Counted from the first letter of the stretch, positions 13,138 to 24,068 are shown. The stretch is DNA of 64,000 nt from Metridium senile (GCA_949775045.1 OX459102.1:4946985-5010984); one strand, 5' to 3'. Program-made: numbers and translations. The notes: generated from the sequence alone by a model not told the origin.

Positions 13138-13760
13138 TTGATAGAGATATTAGAATATGAAAGCTGGCGAGTTCGCTATTATGTTACAAATAAAAATTAT
13201 CAAACACCTAAAATGATTGTATGGACGATTAGTACTAGTCACTTTAATTTGACAAATATTGCGTATTTCCACTATTCAAATCATATCCTATATACTATAT
13301 ATTTCCGCTATCCAAGCTGGTGCATAAGAGCAGTGCTGAACAAATATGTGCTGTCATCCAAGCGGCCAAATATAACTGTCAGATTATGTCAGACCGAATG
13401 CCAATTGACTTTTAAAAATAAAAACCTATTCTTAAAAAATAAGCATCACCATCAGAAAGAGCAAGCAGAAATATGTTTTTTTTGGGAAGGTTTTATTACT
13501 ATAAATATAATTCAAGTGAAGCTATTTGGATCAAAATTACACATATTTGTTAATGTTCAGTGAACTGTTTCCTTGCTTGTCTCAGTTTTTCCTACTTTTG
13601 AAATTCTCATAACTTCTCAAGAATTTAATATTTTTTGTCTCAAACGTTTTAATTATGTTGATGTTATTCTAATCTATAATTGTGATGTATATTAATGAAA
13701 TATTAATAAAACAAATATGAAAATGAAGTAGCGGCGCCATATTGGCATTCGGTCAATGTA
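13138..13760. repeat. Dispersed repeat, inverted copy of the R-family 3' part
   Basis: Its reverse complement resembles 44080-44220 and 48205-48340: the words 'ACAGTTCACTGAA', 'CTCTTTCTGATGGT' and 'CAATTGGCATTCGGTC' occur in the same order. The open frame at 13138-13563 lies inside this repeat and shows no recognisable domain, so I do not call it a gene. Confidence 0.55.
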
Positions 13761-14339
13761 ACCCAAACCTTAGCTGTCACATGACACAGTTTATACATAT
13801 GATAAAGTTATTTTCCAATGGCGTTCCCAGTGTGCAAGAAGCTGTTATCGGTAGGGCGTCCAATGAGTCATTCACGGTAAGGATATTATAAGATTAAATA
13901 TATATTAATAGTTCCCATGCGCTAGAAATAGATCACAAAGAATAAATATAGAATGTGCAGAGTAAGCAGAAAAATCTAAACCTATGTAAAAATGCTGATC
14001 TTGCAGACTGATATATTCTGAGCAATGAACTGATATCTTCATGTGTGAACAATCATAAACATGTAGTGCGAAAATGATTTCCAACTAAATATCAAAGTAA
14101 TCCGAAGTATACACCTAATTCTAAAAGGGTTGTCATTGATCGTTTACGAATCGTAGATCTTAGGTCGTAGAATTTGTTCATCATTACACATTGTACACAA
14201 TTTGATTGGCTTAGAGCCAACATTTTTTCCCCAAAATCAGACAACCTACAGATTATAGAACATTATTTTTCACTAATCTGCAGGCTGCGCACGCAATGCA
14301 TTGTCAGGACCAAAAGCACCAAAATCGAAGCTCAATCAT

Positions 14340-15265
14340 AAGAGCTTTGCAAATTGCCTTCCGTGTATTAGTACTTTTATGGCTTGAATTTTTTTCTTAA
14401 ACAGAGTATAATAAAACAATTATTGGATTCGTTTTTTTGTGATATCAGAATAATCAAGGTCTAAAGTGTAATCAGCCTTGTAATCAGCCTCGTTCTCCGG
14501 CCTCGGCTGGTTATTCTGGATGTCACAAAAAAAAACTCATCCAATATTTGTTTAATATCATTTCAACAGTCTCGGCCTCCATGTTGAATTCACCAGCATG
14601 GTATAAAAGGTCCTTAAAAGGACAAGTCTCGTGTATACTATTCATTATAGCCTGCGTAGCAAGCGTTTCTTTTTGGGGGGAACGGGAGAAAGTTGTTTTT
14701 TGGTCGTTTTGGGATAACTGTGTACCGATATGGCCGCGTAGGTTTAACACAGCTATCCCAAAACAACCAAAAAACAACGTTCTCCCGTTCCCCAAAAAAG
14801 AAACCCTTGCTACGCAGGCTATATTCTTTAAAATACCACGTACACTTCGGTCTCCGCTTCTATGACCTACGATCTATGATCTACATTTCGAACACGACAA
14901 CGTTTGCTAAATTAGGTGTATACCCATATAAGTATCAAACGGGGAATTCAAAATTCGAGAATTGAAATTCAGATTATAGTAAAGTTTTCGACTATTTAGT
15001 TTTGAACCAAGGAAGGTACAGTGATTGAAAAATGTGGAAGTCGATTTTCTAGTTTCCCTTGTTGTGTCTGCTTTCGAAATCCACCAAATCGGTATCCATG
15101 ATCACCGAAAATGAACACAAAAGAGTTTTCTAAAAAGGACTGTTGTTCCATTGTTTTCAGTAGAAGATCCTTATCATCGACCCATTGTGCTGGGTTTCCT
15201 GTGTACTAGAGTCGAAAAATTGATACATGCAGATTTAGGGTTTTTAGACTGAGAAGGTATTACAT
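14340..15265. repeat. Duplicated block start, copy 1 (paralogue of 24,080-24,720 plus 41,131-41,430)
   Basis: Shared words in the same order include 'GCCTTCCGTGTAT', 'CTCGGCCTCCATGTTGAATT', 'GTATACTATTCATTA', 'AAGGTACAGTGATTGAAAAA' and 'CACCAAATCGGTATCCATGA'. In the second copy the part between the last left word and the first right word is replaced by a (TATAA)n array with the Polinton inside it. This copy instead carries a small MITE. Confidence 0.75.
14648..14821. mobile_element. hAT-like MITE, TAGCCTGCGTAGCA family, copy 1
   Basis: Long inverted arms run TAGCCTGCGTAGCAAGCGTT to its complement ending CTACGCAGGCTA. The arms also share GGGAACGGGAGAAAG/CTTTCTCCCGTTCCCC-type words. Flanks ATTCATTA and ATTCTTTA look like an imperfect 8-base target duplication, typical of hAT transposons. 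A second copy is at 45,454-45,694. Confidence 0.7.
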
Positions 15266-15304
15266 AGAACGGTAGAAAACCGAAGATTAATATAGTACAT
15301 TAAT

Positions 15305-15805
15305 TGGTAAATATGGTGACGGCGGAATTAAGCTCCCTGACTTTGAAAGTATGATTAAAGCTAGTATGTTAAAATGGGTAGTGAGGTTAATGTATGGAGA
15401 AAATAGTTATTGAAAAGGTTTTCCATTAATGAAGTTAAGGGAAATAGGAGGACTAGAATGCGTGTGCGAGAGTTTCGATAATCGTAAAATACCACACGAT
15501 ATATGCCAATCTTTTACGCTAGATCTCTTAGGGTATGGGCGGAAGTCTCGCATTCAACTGTTGACGAGTAATAGTCAATTTCATGGGTAAGTTAGTTTTT
15601 GGAAAAAGTAAAATCAAATCAAATACTGATATCAAAAACTTATTAGCAAAAAATTTGACTTACCATCAGCTCAACGAAGGTTGAAGTCTATTTTGCAGGA
15701 AGGTGATAGCATTGGCTGGAAAAAAAGCATATTATTTAATAGTCTTATCAACCACGATAGCTATCTATCAAACTCAGATGGTTTCAATACCTTCTTTTAA
15801 TGAAC
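15305..15805 (+). pseudogene. Decayed non-LTR retrotransposon fragment (RT 3' region)
   Basis: In the frame starting near 15312 the translation reads GDGGIKLPDFESMIKASMLK, followed by WVVRLMYGENSY, a stop, then KGFPLMKLREIGGLEC. This G-G-[IL]-x-[VL]-x-[DN]-[FL]-x-x-x-x-K-A-L/M-K-W pattern is characteristic of the segment after the reverse transcriptase domain in L1/Tx1-like LINEs. After frameshifts, an AQRRLKSILQEGDSIGWKK segment and a short tail follow. Stops and frame changes make it a dead 3' fragment. Confidence 0.6.
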
Positions 15806-15833
15806 TGCTTATATATTGTTAATAGGGATTTAT

Positions 15834-16009
15834 TTACAGCGCAACGCGTAAAAGTATGGCCACTGATAATGTATTCGCATACTTCTGTCTCGCAATCGAT
15901 CCAATCAGCGACAAGATAACACAATCCTACAACGCTGATTGGATCGATGGCGAGACAGAAGTATGCGAATACATTATCAGTGACCATACTTTTACGCGTT
16001 GCGCTGTAA
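15834..16009. mobile_element. Foldback element with ~80-base arms
   Basis: The arms begin TTACAGCGCAACGCGTAAAA and end with its complement GCGTTGCGCTGTAA. They stay nearly perfect through GTATTCGCATACTTCTGTCT. The spacer is about 20 bases. Both strands therefore carry similar short spurious ORFs. Confidence 0.75.
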
Positions 16010-16709
16010 TTTCAAGATTAAAGACAATAAGATGTGAAATTTGACGAAACAATACAACATATCTCTTGTGAGGTAACTTCTAATTTATATGGTGAAATAT
16101 CTTAAATGGTTTGCCTTCAGTTGTTGTTGCCTTTCCGGAGCGGAAATTTCAACTATAACAGCCGTGTTTCAAAAAGCAAAAAAAATAAAAATAAAAATTA
16201 TTTAAGAAACGAAGAGATAAAGTGCGGTAGCTATGTCTGACAGTCGTCTAGCGGATTTTATTAAGGATAAGTGGCGAGCATTCCTAGTTTTTGCAAACAT
16301 TTTGACGAGCAAAAGTTGAGAAAATCAAATGAATATTGCAAAAAATCACGAGAGAATACACAAAAGGTTGTGAGAATACACAAAAGTTGTTTTTAATTCT
16401 CTAAAGAACATAAAGCTCGTCCACATACCTCAATAATAGTTAAAAAGTATACTCTTTTAGTTTTTATCTATCCTTGTAAACAACACCCAACGGCGGTGAG
16501 TTGAGCTATCTTTTGTTGCCGATATGTCGTTGCTTTTCATTCACTTTTAAAAAGCTTTACAATTCACAATAAGTTTGTCTACTAAAGTTAACAACGTTTT
16601 TGAAGTCAGGAAATGTTATTGTCTTTCTTTTTCTGCATGCAAAAGGTTCAAACATCTTAAAAAAGGTCGGTTTACTTGATTCCAAGTCCTTTCAGCGATC
16701 CTCATGCTT
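16010..16709. other. Intergenic, no gene seen
   Basis: AT-rich sequence without coding signal or clear repeat structure. Confidence 0.3.
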
Positions 16710-17049
16710 TCATCTTCTTCGTAAATTATGACACAGACAAATTAATTCCGTCAACAGTTGACGATGGTTTTGATGAAAGTTCTTATTATTATTTATCGAA
16801 AAATAAGCTTCCGTAGGCTCTATTTCTAGATGCAAACGTCCACAAGGTCGACGAATTTCAACTCGTTTCAACATCCATCGTGGTTCACTTGTGTTTATGT
16901 CAGCTAAAATCCTTTGTACAACTTTTTTCTGATTCTTGACTTTCTTTGATGTTGAGATATAAACAAAACCCTTTGTCTTTAAATCATCTTTGAATTGAAA
17001 TGATGAAGCTAAGAAAGCTGCAGTAATTTTAATATTTTGGCATTAAAAT
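16710..17049 (-). CDS. Unidentified open stretch, possible exon
   Basis: The minus strand stays open for about 110 codons without an early ATG, ending at a TGA (16710-16712). It has a protein-like composition, with segments such as FKDDLKTKGFVYISTSKK and RRPCGRLHLEIEPTEAYFSI. I do not recognise the family. It could be an exon of a minus-strand gene, together with the open stretch at 17503-17763, or a decayed transposon gene. No firm splice sites were assigned. Confidence 0.2.
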
Positions 17050-17229
17050 TTCTGTAAGTTTGTTGAGGCAGCAATCACACATATGCTGAATGAAAACCGG
17101 TTTCAACAAGTTTCAACCCGCTTTTTTCAGTAAAACTACTGGGAAGCCATTCGAAAGCAACGTGCGTCGTAAAATATCAAAACAAAAAAATTACTTTCTC
17201 TCTTTGAAATAGTCATATAATAAACGAAT

Positions 17230-17333
17230 TATTAACCTCGCTTGCTCGGTCTGTATGGAAAATATCAGACATCGGTCTTTTTTTTCAAGACCTCGGTCTG
17301 ATATTTTCCATACAGACCTCGCGCTCGGTTAAT
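17230..17333. mobile_element. Short foldback element
   Basis: Inverted arms: TAACCTCGCTTGCTCGGTCT and TCTGTATGGAAAATATCAGA against TCTGATATTTTCCATACAGA and a CGCTCGGTTA end. The spacer is about 20 bases. Confidence 0.65.
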
Positions 17334-17502
17334 AACCTCTTAATATTGTTTATTTGCAATTAACTTTACTTGATGAAATGCACAAATATACATTACTATA
17401 AAAAAATAGTTATGCATTTCTTGGTTGCCTGTTTGTTAACCCCCATCACTTGGGAAAAAGGCTGCCATCTTGTTTTCAACTAAGCACATGTTGTCCATGC
17501 TA

Positions 17503-17763
17503 TTACGGTTGTATTAAAGACACAGAAACCGGAATAGTCTGAATAGTCTCACATACACAACATAACTTATTTTCGATGTGATTTTCAGCCTCCAGCAAAA
17601 AATATCTTCCATAATGATCAGTCGAGGGATCGCTGAAGCCTTTCAATCGATAATTAAACGCTGCAACCGTCGGAGCGTCTTCGGAATAGACAGTGACGTA
17701 AACGCGGGCTTGGTAATCTTTGAAGATCCATCGCCAGAGCATGTAGGTATTTTGTCTGCGCAT
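17503..17763 (-). CDS. Unidentified open frame, possible exon
   Basis: An 86-codon minus-strand frame includes DYQARVYVTVYSEDAPTVAA and RLKGFSDPSTDHYGRYFLLE. Its base composition is less AT-rich than the surroundings, as expected for conserved coding sequence. A CAAAG boundary near the WIFKD segment could act as an acceptor. I recognise no domain. It may belong with the minus-strand stretch at 16710-17049, or be chance. Confidence 0.22.
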   Translation of the reverse strand: MRRQNTYMLWRWIFKDYQARVYVTVYSEDAPTVAAFNYRLKGFSDPSTDHYGRYFLLEAENHIENKLCCVCETIQTIPVSVSLIQP

Positions 17764-17856
17764 GCGTGTATTTTTATCGTTTGCCTATGTTTATTAGTCG
17801 AATGGAAGAACTTTACTCTAACATGGACCTACAGTCCATTAATGTGCTATGGATAA

Positions 17857-18879
17857 TTATTTCAATTGAACGCACTACAGATGGAAAAATATCATGCGTC
17901 AAAGTCAGTGCAAAGGAGCAAAAAGAACCAGTACTTTCGAGTAATTGTTTTGGCGCTAAATTTCAGCTATATGATAAACCTAAAAGTAGAAGTCACACGA
18001 TACGGTGTGGATTGGATTATATTAGGAAATGTTCGATTCAACACAATCGATCGTCATATGATTTGCAATGTTTACCTCTATTCCAGTACTTTATCGTCCG
18101 AAATTCTCGCAGATTATTCTATCTTTTAGGAACCCCCCCCCCCCCCCCCAAACTGAAATCCCGATGGTACGGCTCACAACGTACTTATTCAATCCTTGCT
18201 GTGCCCTGTGGTTATCATTGAGTCGGAAGGCGTCTGCTATGTGTAATGGTCCTTGTACTGAAAGTGCCTTGTGGCTGCTATGTGTTGGTGTATGTACAAA
18301 AGTGTAACTGTCGTCGATCGTACTGTAAACGCCTTCAGCTCCACCAGGTGAGCTGTGCCTCTCAAGGAAAGGACATGAAATATACGACAAGATCAACAGT
18401 CAATTTCAATTGAATACCAGTTTCGAGACATGGAAATTTCGCAAGTTTCATGAATTTCGAACACGAATTTTTTTTTTTTTGCGGGAAAATGACGTCATCA
18501 TTTTCGAGAGAAAATCGAAATATTTCTCAATAGCAAAATTAAGGTAGCGCATTTGAAAGAGCTACGTAAAAGGATTTCAAATATGGAAGAATAATTCCAT
18601 TCCGATAACGGAACCGAAAGACATGATTTTTTTGAATATTCATGAATCCGCCATTTTGTTTCTAAAAATAGTAACAAAACAAAGGCTTCAAAGTTACCGA
18701 GTTTAAATAGCTTCTTTTGAAATACTTAAAAGTTTCACCTAGATGAATCATTTTAGACCTCAGTTCTAGCCCGACGTGAAGTGTCGTGAAAATTTGGATA
18801 GACGGCAATTATTTAACTGATTTCCTATCGTGAAATCCTTCAAAACTGCTATATAGTTATACAGCGTTTAGATTATTCA
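17857..18879. other. Intergenic, no supported gene
   Basis: Contains a poly-C run (18133-18149), which creates spurious proline-rich frames. The end (about 18770-18860) resembles 41560-41610 ('CAATTATTTA', 'TTCCTATCGTGAAATC'), part of the older duplicated block. Confidence 0.35.
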
Positions 18880-19715
18880 ATGTAACAATAAAATTAGTAA
18901 TATTATCTCCAACCAGCCAAAACCCAAACAAAACTGATGTAAAAATTAGTTCAATTGTTTTACGGTTACCAAATATAACTCCAAAAACAGCGATAATCAC
19001 CTTCATTGTTTCACTAGTAATTTACAAGAAACCATGCCTGAACCTTGGACAAGTTGTCATAATTAAGTTGAATACCTCGAGAGAGCTACTACGGGAAAAA
19101 AACACTTGTTCAGTTAAACGGTGAGTTCTGTTGCAGTATTATAATTTTACAATTCACAAAAACTAGAAAAGTATCTTTATTAGACTAGAAGCTTACTGTT
19201 TATTCAAATAACTGTGTAAGTCGATCAATCCACAATTAAGCTCCTAAAAAAACAAAAAAATACAATGAGTCACGGAGTAGCGATTTACTCAAAAAACTGA
19301 ATAAATCGATGCGTCCAAAGCTACTGAGCAAAAATTAAACGGCTGGGTAGTGGCTACTCAAAAAACTGAGTAAATCAATGCATCTACAGTTACCCACTGT
19401 AAAATCTTTACAAAAATCTTTTAAAAAAAGAAAGAAAAGCAAAGAAGACAAGATAAAATAAAGAAAAAGTACCAAAACTAAAATATAGAACTGTTTTTTT
19501 TATTATTACGTTGCATGCAGACACTTAAAAAAAAACACATTTTAAATGGTCTTGATTAAATTAAAGTAGCTTTTCTGTGTGATATATCCAAAAAACAACG
19601 CAAGTAAGTTTGATTCAATCCATCTTCTCGACTTTTTGATGCCGTCCAGCTGCCCAGTTTTTGCATTACATTTAAAATCGTCAAACTATCTAAGAAACAG
19701 TGAGACATCAACACT

Positions 19716-20122
19716 TTTAGTGGGTGTTAACATGGGTCTGGGAAGATCCTCGAAATTTAGGTTCTTCTTCCCGTTATACATTAACTGTATTTCATTTACA
19801 CAGATATTGGTAGTTTTCTTTCGGGTACAAGGATCTTCCTAGCACTTGGATCATCGATCCTGTCTCACAGATAGGAAGATCCTAGCACTAGGGTTATGCC
19901 TGACACATGTAAAAGAAAAAGAAGAAGAGATAACTCGCCCGCTAGGGTTGATAAATATTTGTGTTATACATGCACTTAGTAACCACTCACTTTATTCACA
20001 ATGGTGTTAAATCAATGAACTACACTTTGTGAAGTTTTCATGTAAACGAAACGTGAAGCTGATTTGCCTGCTAGGTAGGCCCTAGTGCTAGAATTATCCT
20101 AGTCTCATGTAAATACCCCCTT
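19716..20122. mobile_element. Foldback/MITE with degenerate GTGTTAACATGGGTCTGGGA ends
   Basis: The left end GTGGGTGTTAACATGGGTCT is a degenerate inverted match of the right end, which reads AGTCTCATGTAAATACCCCC. Internal AAGATCCTAGCAC/GTGCTAG words are also inverted. R-family copies on the right lack this segment between 'CATCAACAC' and 'AGACTTCG', which marks it as an insertion. Confidence 0.6.
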
Positions 20123-20269
20123 AGACTTCGCTTATTATGTGATTATATATCTCAGTACTTGAAGACATTTGTCATATTATTCTTTTCGTCATTTGTTATT
20201 CTTTTTACTAAATATAATATTGTGTTGGCAATTTATAGTTTGAAGTTGTTTTTTCTTTATCCCATTAAA

Positions 20270-20510
20270 GAGCCCCTCCTAGGTGCATGCTCCCATGATC
20301 ATTTTATCTTTTTGCATTTTCTCCGTTGTCCCGATAAGTAAAATAAGTATCTCCCTAAAATGTTTTACATTATGTTTCCATGATCCCCAAAAACTATTGT
20401 TTTATCATATATTGCTCCCTGGTTCCCTGAAAATAATTTGGCAGTATCCCTTGCTCCCTAGAAATAAATGCCCGTGCTCCCTTGATCCCTAAAACCCCTG
20501 GGAGGGGCTC
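20270..20510. mobile_element. MITE with GAGCCCCTCC ends
   Basis: Inverted ends are GAGCCCCTCCTAGG and CCTGGGAGGGGCTC, flanked by ATTAA on both sides (20264-20268 and 20511-20515). R units at 44235 and 48375 read straight across the site ('TTTATCACTTTAAAATGTTTGTC'), giving a paralogous empty site. Confidence 0.75.
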
Positions 20511-20835
20511 ATTAACATTTTTGCCACGAGTTTATGTTAATAACATATCATTGCATAAGCAATTTTTTCCATTATTTCTTGTAGTTCTGGGGCCGGTTGT
20601 ACGTAGCCTGGATAGCGCTCTCCATGCAAAACAAAGCTATAACCTTGACAGAATTCTAAGTTTTCTTGCATAAATCAAGGGCATTCGCCATAATAAATAC
20701 ACAAAACCACCATGATGTCATGAATAAATAACAATTATCGGCACCATCTGGAAATAAGGCTTCAGAGTGTGGACTGTAGCTTCGGCTGCGACAATTATTT
20801 TTGTAACAGATGTATATCTATCAAAATCCTATATA

Positions 20836-22179
20836 TGCAAAACCTTTCTCAAACTTTTTTTCCCTTTCCCCTTGCAATGTTGATGTTTGAAATGTTCCTG
20901 AAAATTCTGTATTTTCGAAGCAGGGGGTTGAGGCTACAATCTTTTATAACAATGTTGCATGATTAGCGATACCTCAAAAAAAGGTAAATCGACAGACATA
21001 CAACTACAACCCATCGGAAATTTGTTTTACAACAAAATTCAAGAAAATTTACTTTGCAAAGCTCAGTTTTTCCACTGTCTTGATCTTACGCGCGCACTTC
21101 TTGAAGGTATTTGTTGTTACGATCTTCTAGTTACCACGGCGCTCGACCAATCAGCGGACGAAAAAATCTATGCTATGGTAAAACAGATAAAAGGCTGTTT
21201 CGTCTTAAAATCACTGTAGAAACTCTGCCCTTGATCAAATTTGTAAAGAAAACGTTATGATTAAAAATTAAATTATATATATGGACAAAAACTTCAATCT
21301 TCTTCGGTCGAAAGCTTTACCGAATGTTGCATGATGGCTGCGAATAGGAGCCAAAAACCAGAAGTTATATTTATCTTTAGGTAACGAGACCCTGAATGCA
21401 GGGTTGACCTGTGGCCTGCAGTTATTTTTAGCATTAGAAAGCAAAAGTGAGAATTTGCCATGCCGCAACTGAACATTTTCACATTATCTAGAGAACACAC
21501 GAATGGAAGGGGTGGTGATCTCAGAGTTTAAGATCTCCTCGTCAATAAAATGAAACGTATCAACAATCTCAACAATCTGACGAGTAAAGAATGCTAGATT
21601 CCCGTTGTAATGGTACATATTTCGGTCGAAACAGTCCAAATTATCATCGGTATTTCACAGCTTTACCGTAATGGCGACACTCGAAATTACATGTGATTGG
21701 TGAAAGGCATGATGGGAGCACACAGCCCATCATTAGAAGAGATTACTACTGACACATTGATCAAGGGCTCGTCTAAAACGTGACATTGAAGTAGTGGAGA
21801 AACTCTCGCAGCATTTTAAGACCTGTGGGCCGCCTACCGCTGGCCACAGGTAATAAGACGTTTAGCTCAAAAAATAATTTGGTAGTCCATTCGGTTTTTC
21901 TACCAAACAAATGACTTTTTCACTCGAACTGTTCGTATAGCGCGTAAACGATTTTTGACAAGAAACATCTTACTCCTAATCAAGTACTTCACTATGTTTG
22001 AAGAAAAAAAACATGGTTAAATTATTTGCCTGCCAACGGCCTTTATTCGTTTTTTACTAAGCTACAGAAGTCAGGAGAACTCTCTTGAAATTACGTGTCT
22101 TTCAATGACAACTTAAATTGAATAAACTGCATTAAATATCTATTTTTTTTGTTTTGAAGGTTTAGTGAGAGTTACATCG
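20836..22179. other. Upstream region of gene A, paralogous to 51,560-53,089
   Basis: No gene is seen. Words such as 'CTTCTAGTTA(C)CACGGC', 'CGACCAATCAGC', 'GATAAAAGGCTGTTTC', 'GAATGTTGCAT' and 'GGTAGTCCATTCGG'-like segments recur in the same order before gene B, so this is the duplicated 5' flank. The TATA box seen before gene B is missing here. Confidence 0.55.
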
Positions 22180-22500
22180 ATGCTAAACCTCAAGGCAATT
22201 ATTATAATTGCTGTTTTTCTGGCCGGCGTACATGGATGTCCTGGGACCAAAGCATCGATGTGGAGGTTTGCTTTTGAAGGAAGTGCATACTCCATTATCT
22301 CTGCTAGTGATTACCCAGCATGCCTCATGAAATGTCTATCTGACCATTCACGCTGCAGGAGTTTGTCGTACGATTACATGACGCAATTCTGCCGACTGAG
22401 TGTTTTGACTCATTTGACAAAACCAAGCTCCTTAAATTAAAGCCGAAAGCCGATAACATCTATACGGAGATGCTTATGGTTACAAGCAATGCTGGTGTAG
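22180..22500 (+). pseudogene. Gene A, PAN/apple-domain exon, frame broken
   Basis: The ATG at 22180 opens a signal-peptide-like start (MLNLKAIIIIAVFLAGVHG), then CPGTKASMWRFAF and a Cys-rich segment (YPACLMKCLSDHSRCRSLSY, FCRLS). This spacing fits a small secreted PAN/apple domain. The paralogue at 53090 is almost identical. After KPSSL this copy has a 5-base insertion (near 22435) that puts a TAA at 22438-22440, so only about 86 residues are encoded. The donor (GTGAGAATC) at 22501 is shared with gene B. Downstream exons could be reached only by a frame change. It may still make a truncated secreted protein. Confidence 0.65.
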
Positions 22501-22553
22501 GTGAGAATCTATTATAATATCGTGATTATTTAGCGGAACAAAAGGCGCTTAAA

Positions 22554-22720
22554 AGGCGTGCTTGTCTAGTGGTCAGTGGGCCAACTAGTCTGGGTTCGAT
22601 TCTCGGCCAGGGACATTACGTCCGGTGCCACTAGGGACAACCCCTAGAAAATTGTGTGCAAATTCCAGATATTCACGTGAAAAAACAGGCACGAGCGAGC
22701 ATCCATTCAGAAATGTCTCA
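22554..22720 (+). mobile_element. tRNA-derived SINE or tRNA pseudogene
   Basis: It lies in the first intron of gene A. A tRNA-like head carries an A-box-like TGTCTAGTGGTC (22563-22574) and a B-box-like GGGTTCGATTC (22592-22602) at normal internal-promoter spacing. An unrelated body follows. The acceptor stem does not close cleanly, so a working tRNA is unlikely. Confidence 0.5.
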
Positions 22721-22806
22721 AGTGAACATTTGTCGCAATCTATTCAGGTTTTGCTATTCTTCTTGCATGATAAGATCGAAATATTCACAATTTATTTATC
22801 TATTTA

Positions 22807-22880
22807 ACCATCCATCCATCCATCCATCCATCCATCCATCCATCCATCCATCCATCCATCCATCCATCCATCCATTCATT
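22807..22880. repeat. (CCAT)n microsatellite
   Basis: About 18 perfect CATC units in the first intron of gene A, grading into CATT/ATTT repeats. Confidence 0.95.
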
Positions 22881-23094
22881 CATTTATTCACTCATTTACT
22901 TACTTACACTCTTATTTATTGATGTATTTATTTATTTACTATTCTAGAAACTAACTTCAACAAACAATCCAAGGGACTGTCGATACCGTGGACTGTGTTC
23001 TCGTATACCATTCTTGCTTTAACATTGCAAATGTTACATTGTTAACTCCATTTAAATCCAATTGTTAACTCCAATTTTTTTTAAATTTCTTTAG

Positions 23095-23130
23095 GGACAA
23101 CAACTGCTGTAGTTAACGTTCCAACTGCCG
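23095..23130 (+). CDS. Gene A micro-exon 1 (36 bp)
   Basis: Bounded by TTTCTTTAG (acceptor) and GTAATATTCG (donor). Read in the phase left by the first exon's donor it gives G-TTTAVVNVPTA, a Thr/Val linker. Length 36 is a multiple of three and both ends are phase 1, so the exon can be included or skipped without changing frame. Confidence 0.45.
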
Positions 23131-23411
23131 GTAATATTCGAATATCTAAATTTGGGTAGTCACTGTATGGGATGTGATTAATCAAAAAGGGTCTCCCAAA
23201 ACGATATTAAACCTATTTAATCATGAATCTTGATCAATTTATGTATTAATTTATTTATTTGTAGTTGTTTACTGCACTAAAAAACGTACAGTATATGTAA
23301 GTTACTGTGACCTCGATCAATCCCAGAGATTGTTACTCCATTACCGGGTGTATTCTCCAGTGTTAACGTTGTACACTTTACATTGTTTACTATTCTGTTT
23401 ATTTTCTTTAG

Positions 23412-23441
23412 GGACAACAACCGCTGTAGTTCCAACTGCCG
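23412..23441 (+). CDS. Gene A micro-exon 2 (30 bp)
   Basis: A near copy of the 36-bp exon, minus two codons, with the same acceptor (TTTCTTTAG) and donor (GTAATATTG). It encodes TTTAVVPTA in the same phase. The flanking introns are also similar ('TTGGGTAG', 'AAAGGGTCTCCCAAAACGAT'), so the exon arose by tandem duplication of about 315 bases. Confidence 0.45.
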
Positions 23442-23757
23442 GTAATATTGCAATACCTATATTTGGGTAGCCACTGGGATGTGTTTAATCAAAAAGGGTC
23501 TCCCAAAACGATTTTAAACCCATTTAATCATGAATCTTGATCAATTTATGTAATTTATTGATTTGTAGTTGTTTGCTACACTAAAAAACTTACACCTGTA
23601 TATGTAAGTTACTGTGATCCCAATCAATCCCAGCGACTACTAACAATTGCCGACTGCTACCCATTGCGACCCATTGCCGGGTCTATGTTCCAGTGTTAAC
23701 GTTCTAAACGTTACATTGCTTACTATTCTGTTCGTTTGTTCGTTTGTTTGTTAGTAG

Positions 23758-23863
23758 GTAGGTTGGTTGGTTGGTTGGTTGGTTGGTTGGTTGGTTGGTT
23801 GGTTGGTTGGTTGGTTGGTTGGTTGGTTGGTTGGTTGGTTGGTTGGTTGGTTGGTTGGTTGGT
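23758..23863. repeat. (GGTT)n microsatellite
   Basis: A near-perfect GGTT array in the last intron of gene A. Short versions occur at gene B (53430-53456 and 61400-61427). Confidence 0.95.
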
Positions 23864-23961
23864 AGATTTATTGAGTGATCCGGTGTAAAACTCGTTGCAT
23901 TGTAAACTATTTAATCATTTTGCTAAATATGTAATATAATTCTTTTTTGTTTTTGTTTTAG

Positions 23962-24068
23962 GAATAAAATGAATGGTAACCAACTTCACTGGAATTGTTA
24001 TTTTAGAAAAGTCATCGAAGACAAATAAATAAAAAGCTTGCACTCTCAATTAAGGTTTCCACAATAAA
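23962..24068 (+). CDS. Gene A terminal exon with polyadenylation signal
   Basis: After a TTTTTGTTTTAG acceptor the phase-1 frame gives G-I-K and a TGA (23970-23972). The remaining sequence to the AATAAA at 24063-24068 is 3' UTR. It aligns with the last exon of gene B (61966), where the equivalent frame is open for 36 codons, so this copy has lost its C-terminal tail. Confidence 0.45.

Larger units (their letters stand above)
18880..20835. repeat. R-family repeat, left copy
   Basis: One ~2 kb unit of the family tandemly repeated at 43,840-50,980. Shared words in order are 'CAAAACCCAAACAAAACTGA', 'GAGAGAGCTAC', 'AAACGGTGAGTT', 'TTAGACTAGAAGCTTACTGT', 'CACAATTAAGCTCCTA', 'ACAGTGAG(A/C)CATCAAC', 'CAATTTATAGTTTGAAGT' and 'CAATTATCGGCACCATCTGG'. 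It ends with a segment (20760-20830, 'TTCAGAGTGTGGACTGTAGC') nearly identical to 50768-50840. Two foldback elements are inserted in this copy but not in the right-hand ones. Confidence 0.75.

Noticed and set aside
13138..13563. 141-codon plus-strand frame
   Set aside because: Lies in an inverted copy of the R-family repeat, has no recognisable domain, and its R-family counterparts do not keep the frame.
14523..14965. Overlapping frames on both strands around the TAGCCTGCG MITE
   Set aside because: Generated by the symmetric arms of a foldback element.
22807..22922. Repeated motif considered as a CRISPR-like array
   Set aside because: A continuous 4-base microsatellite with no spacers.
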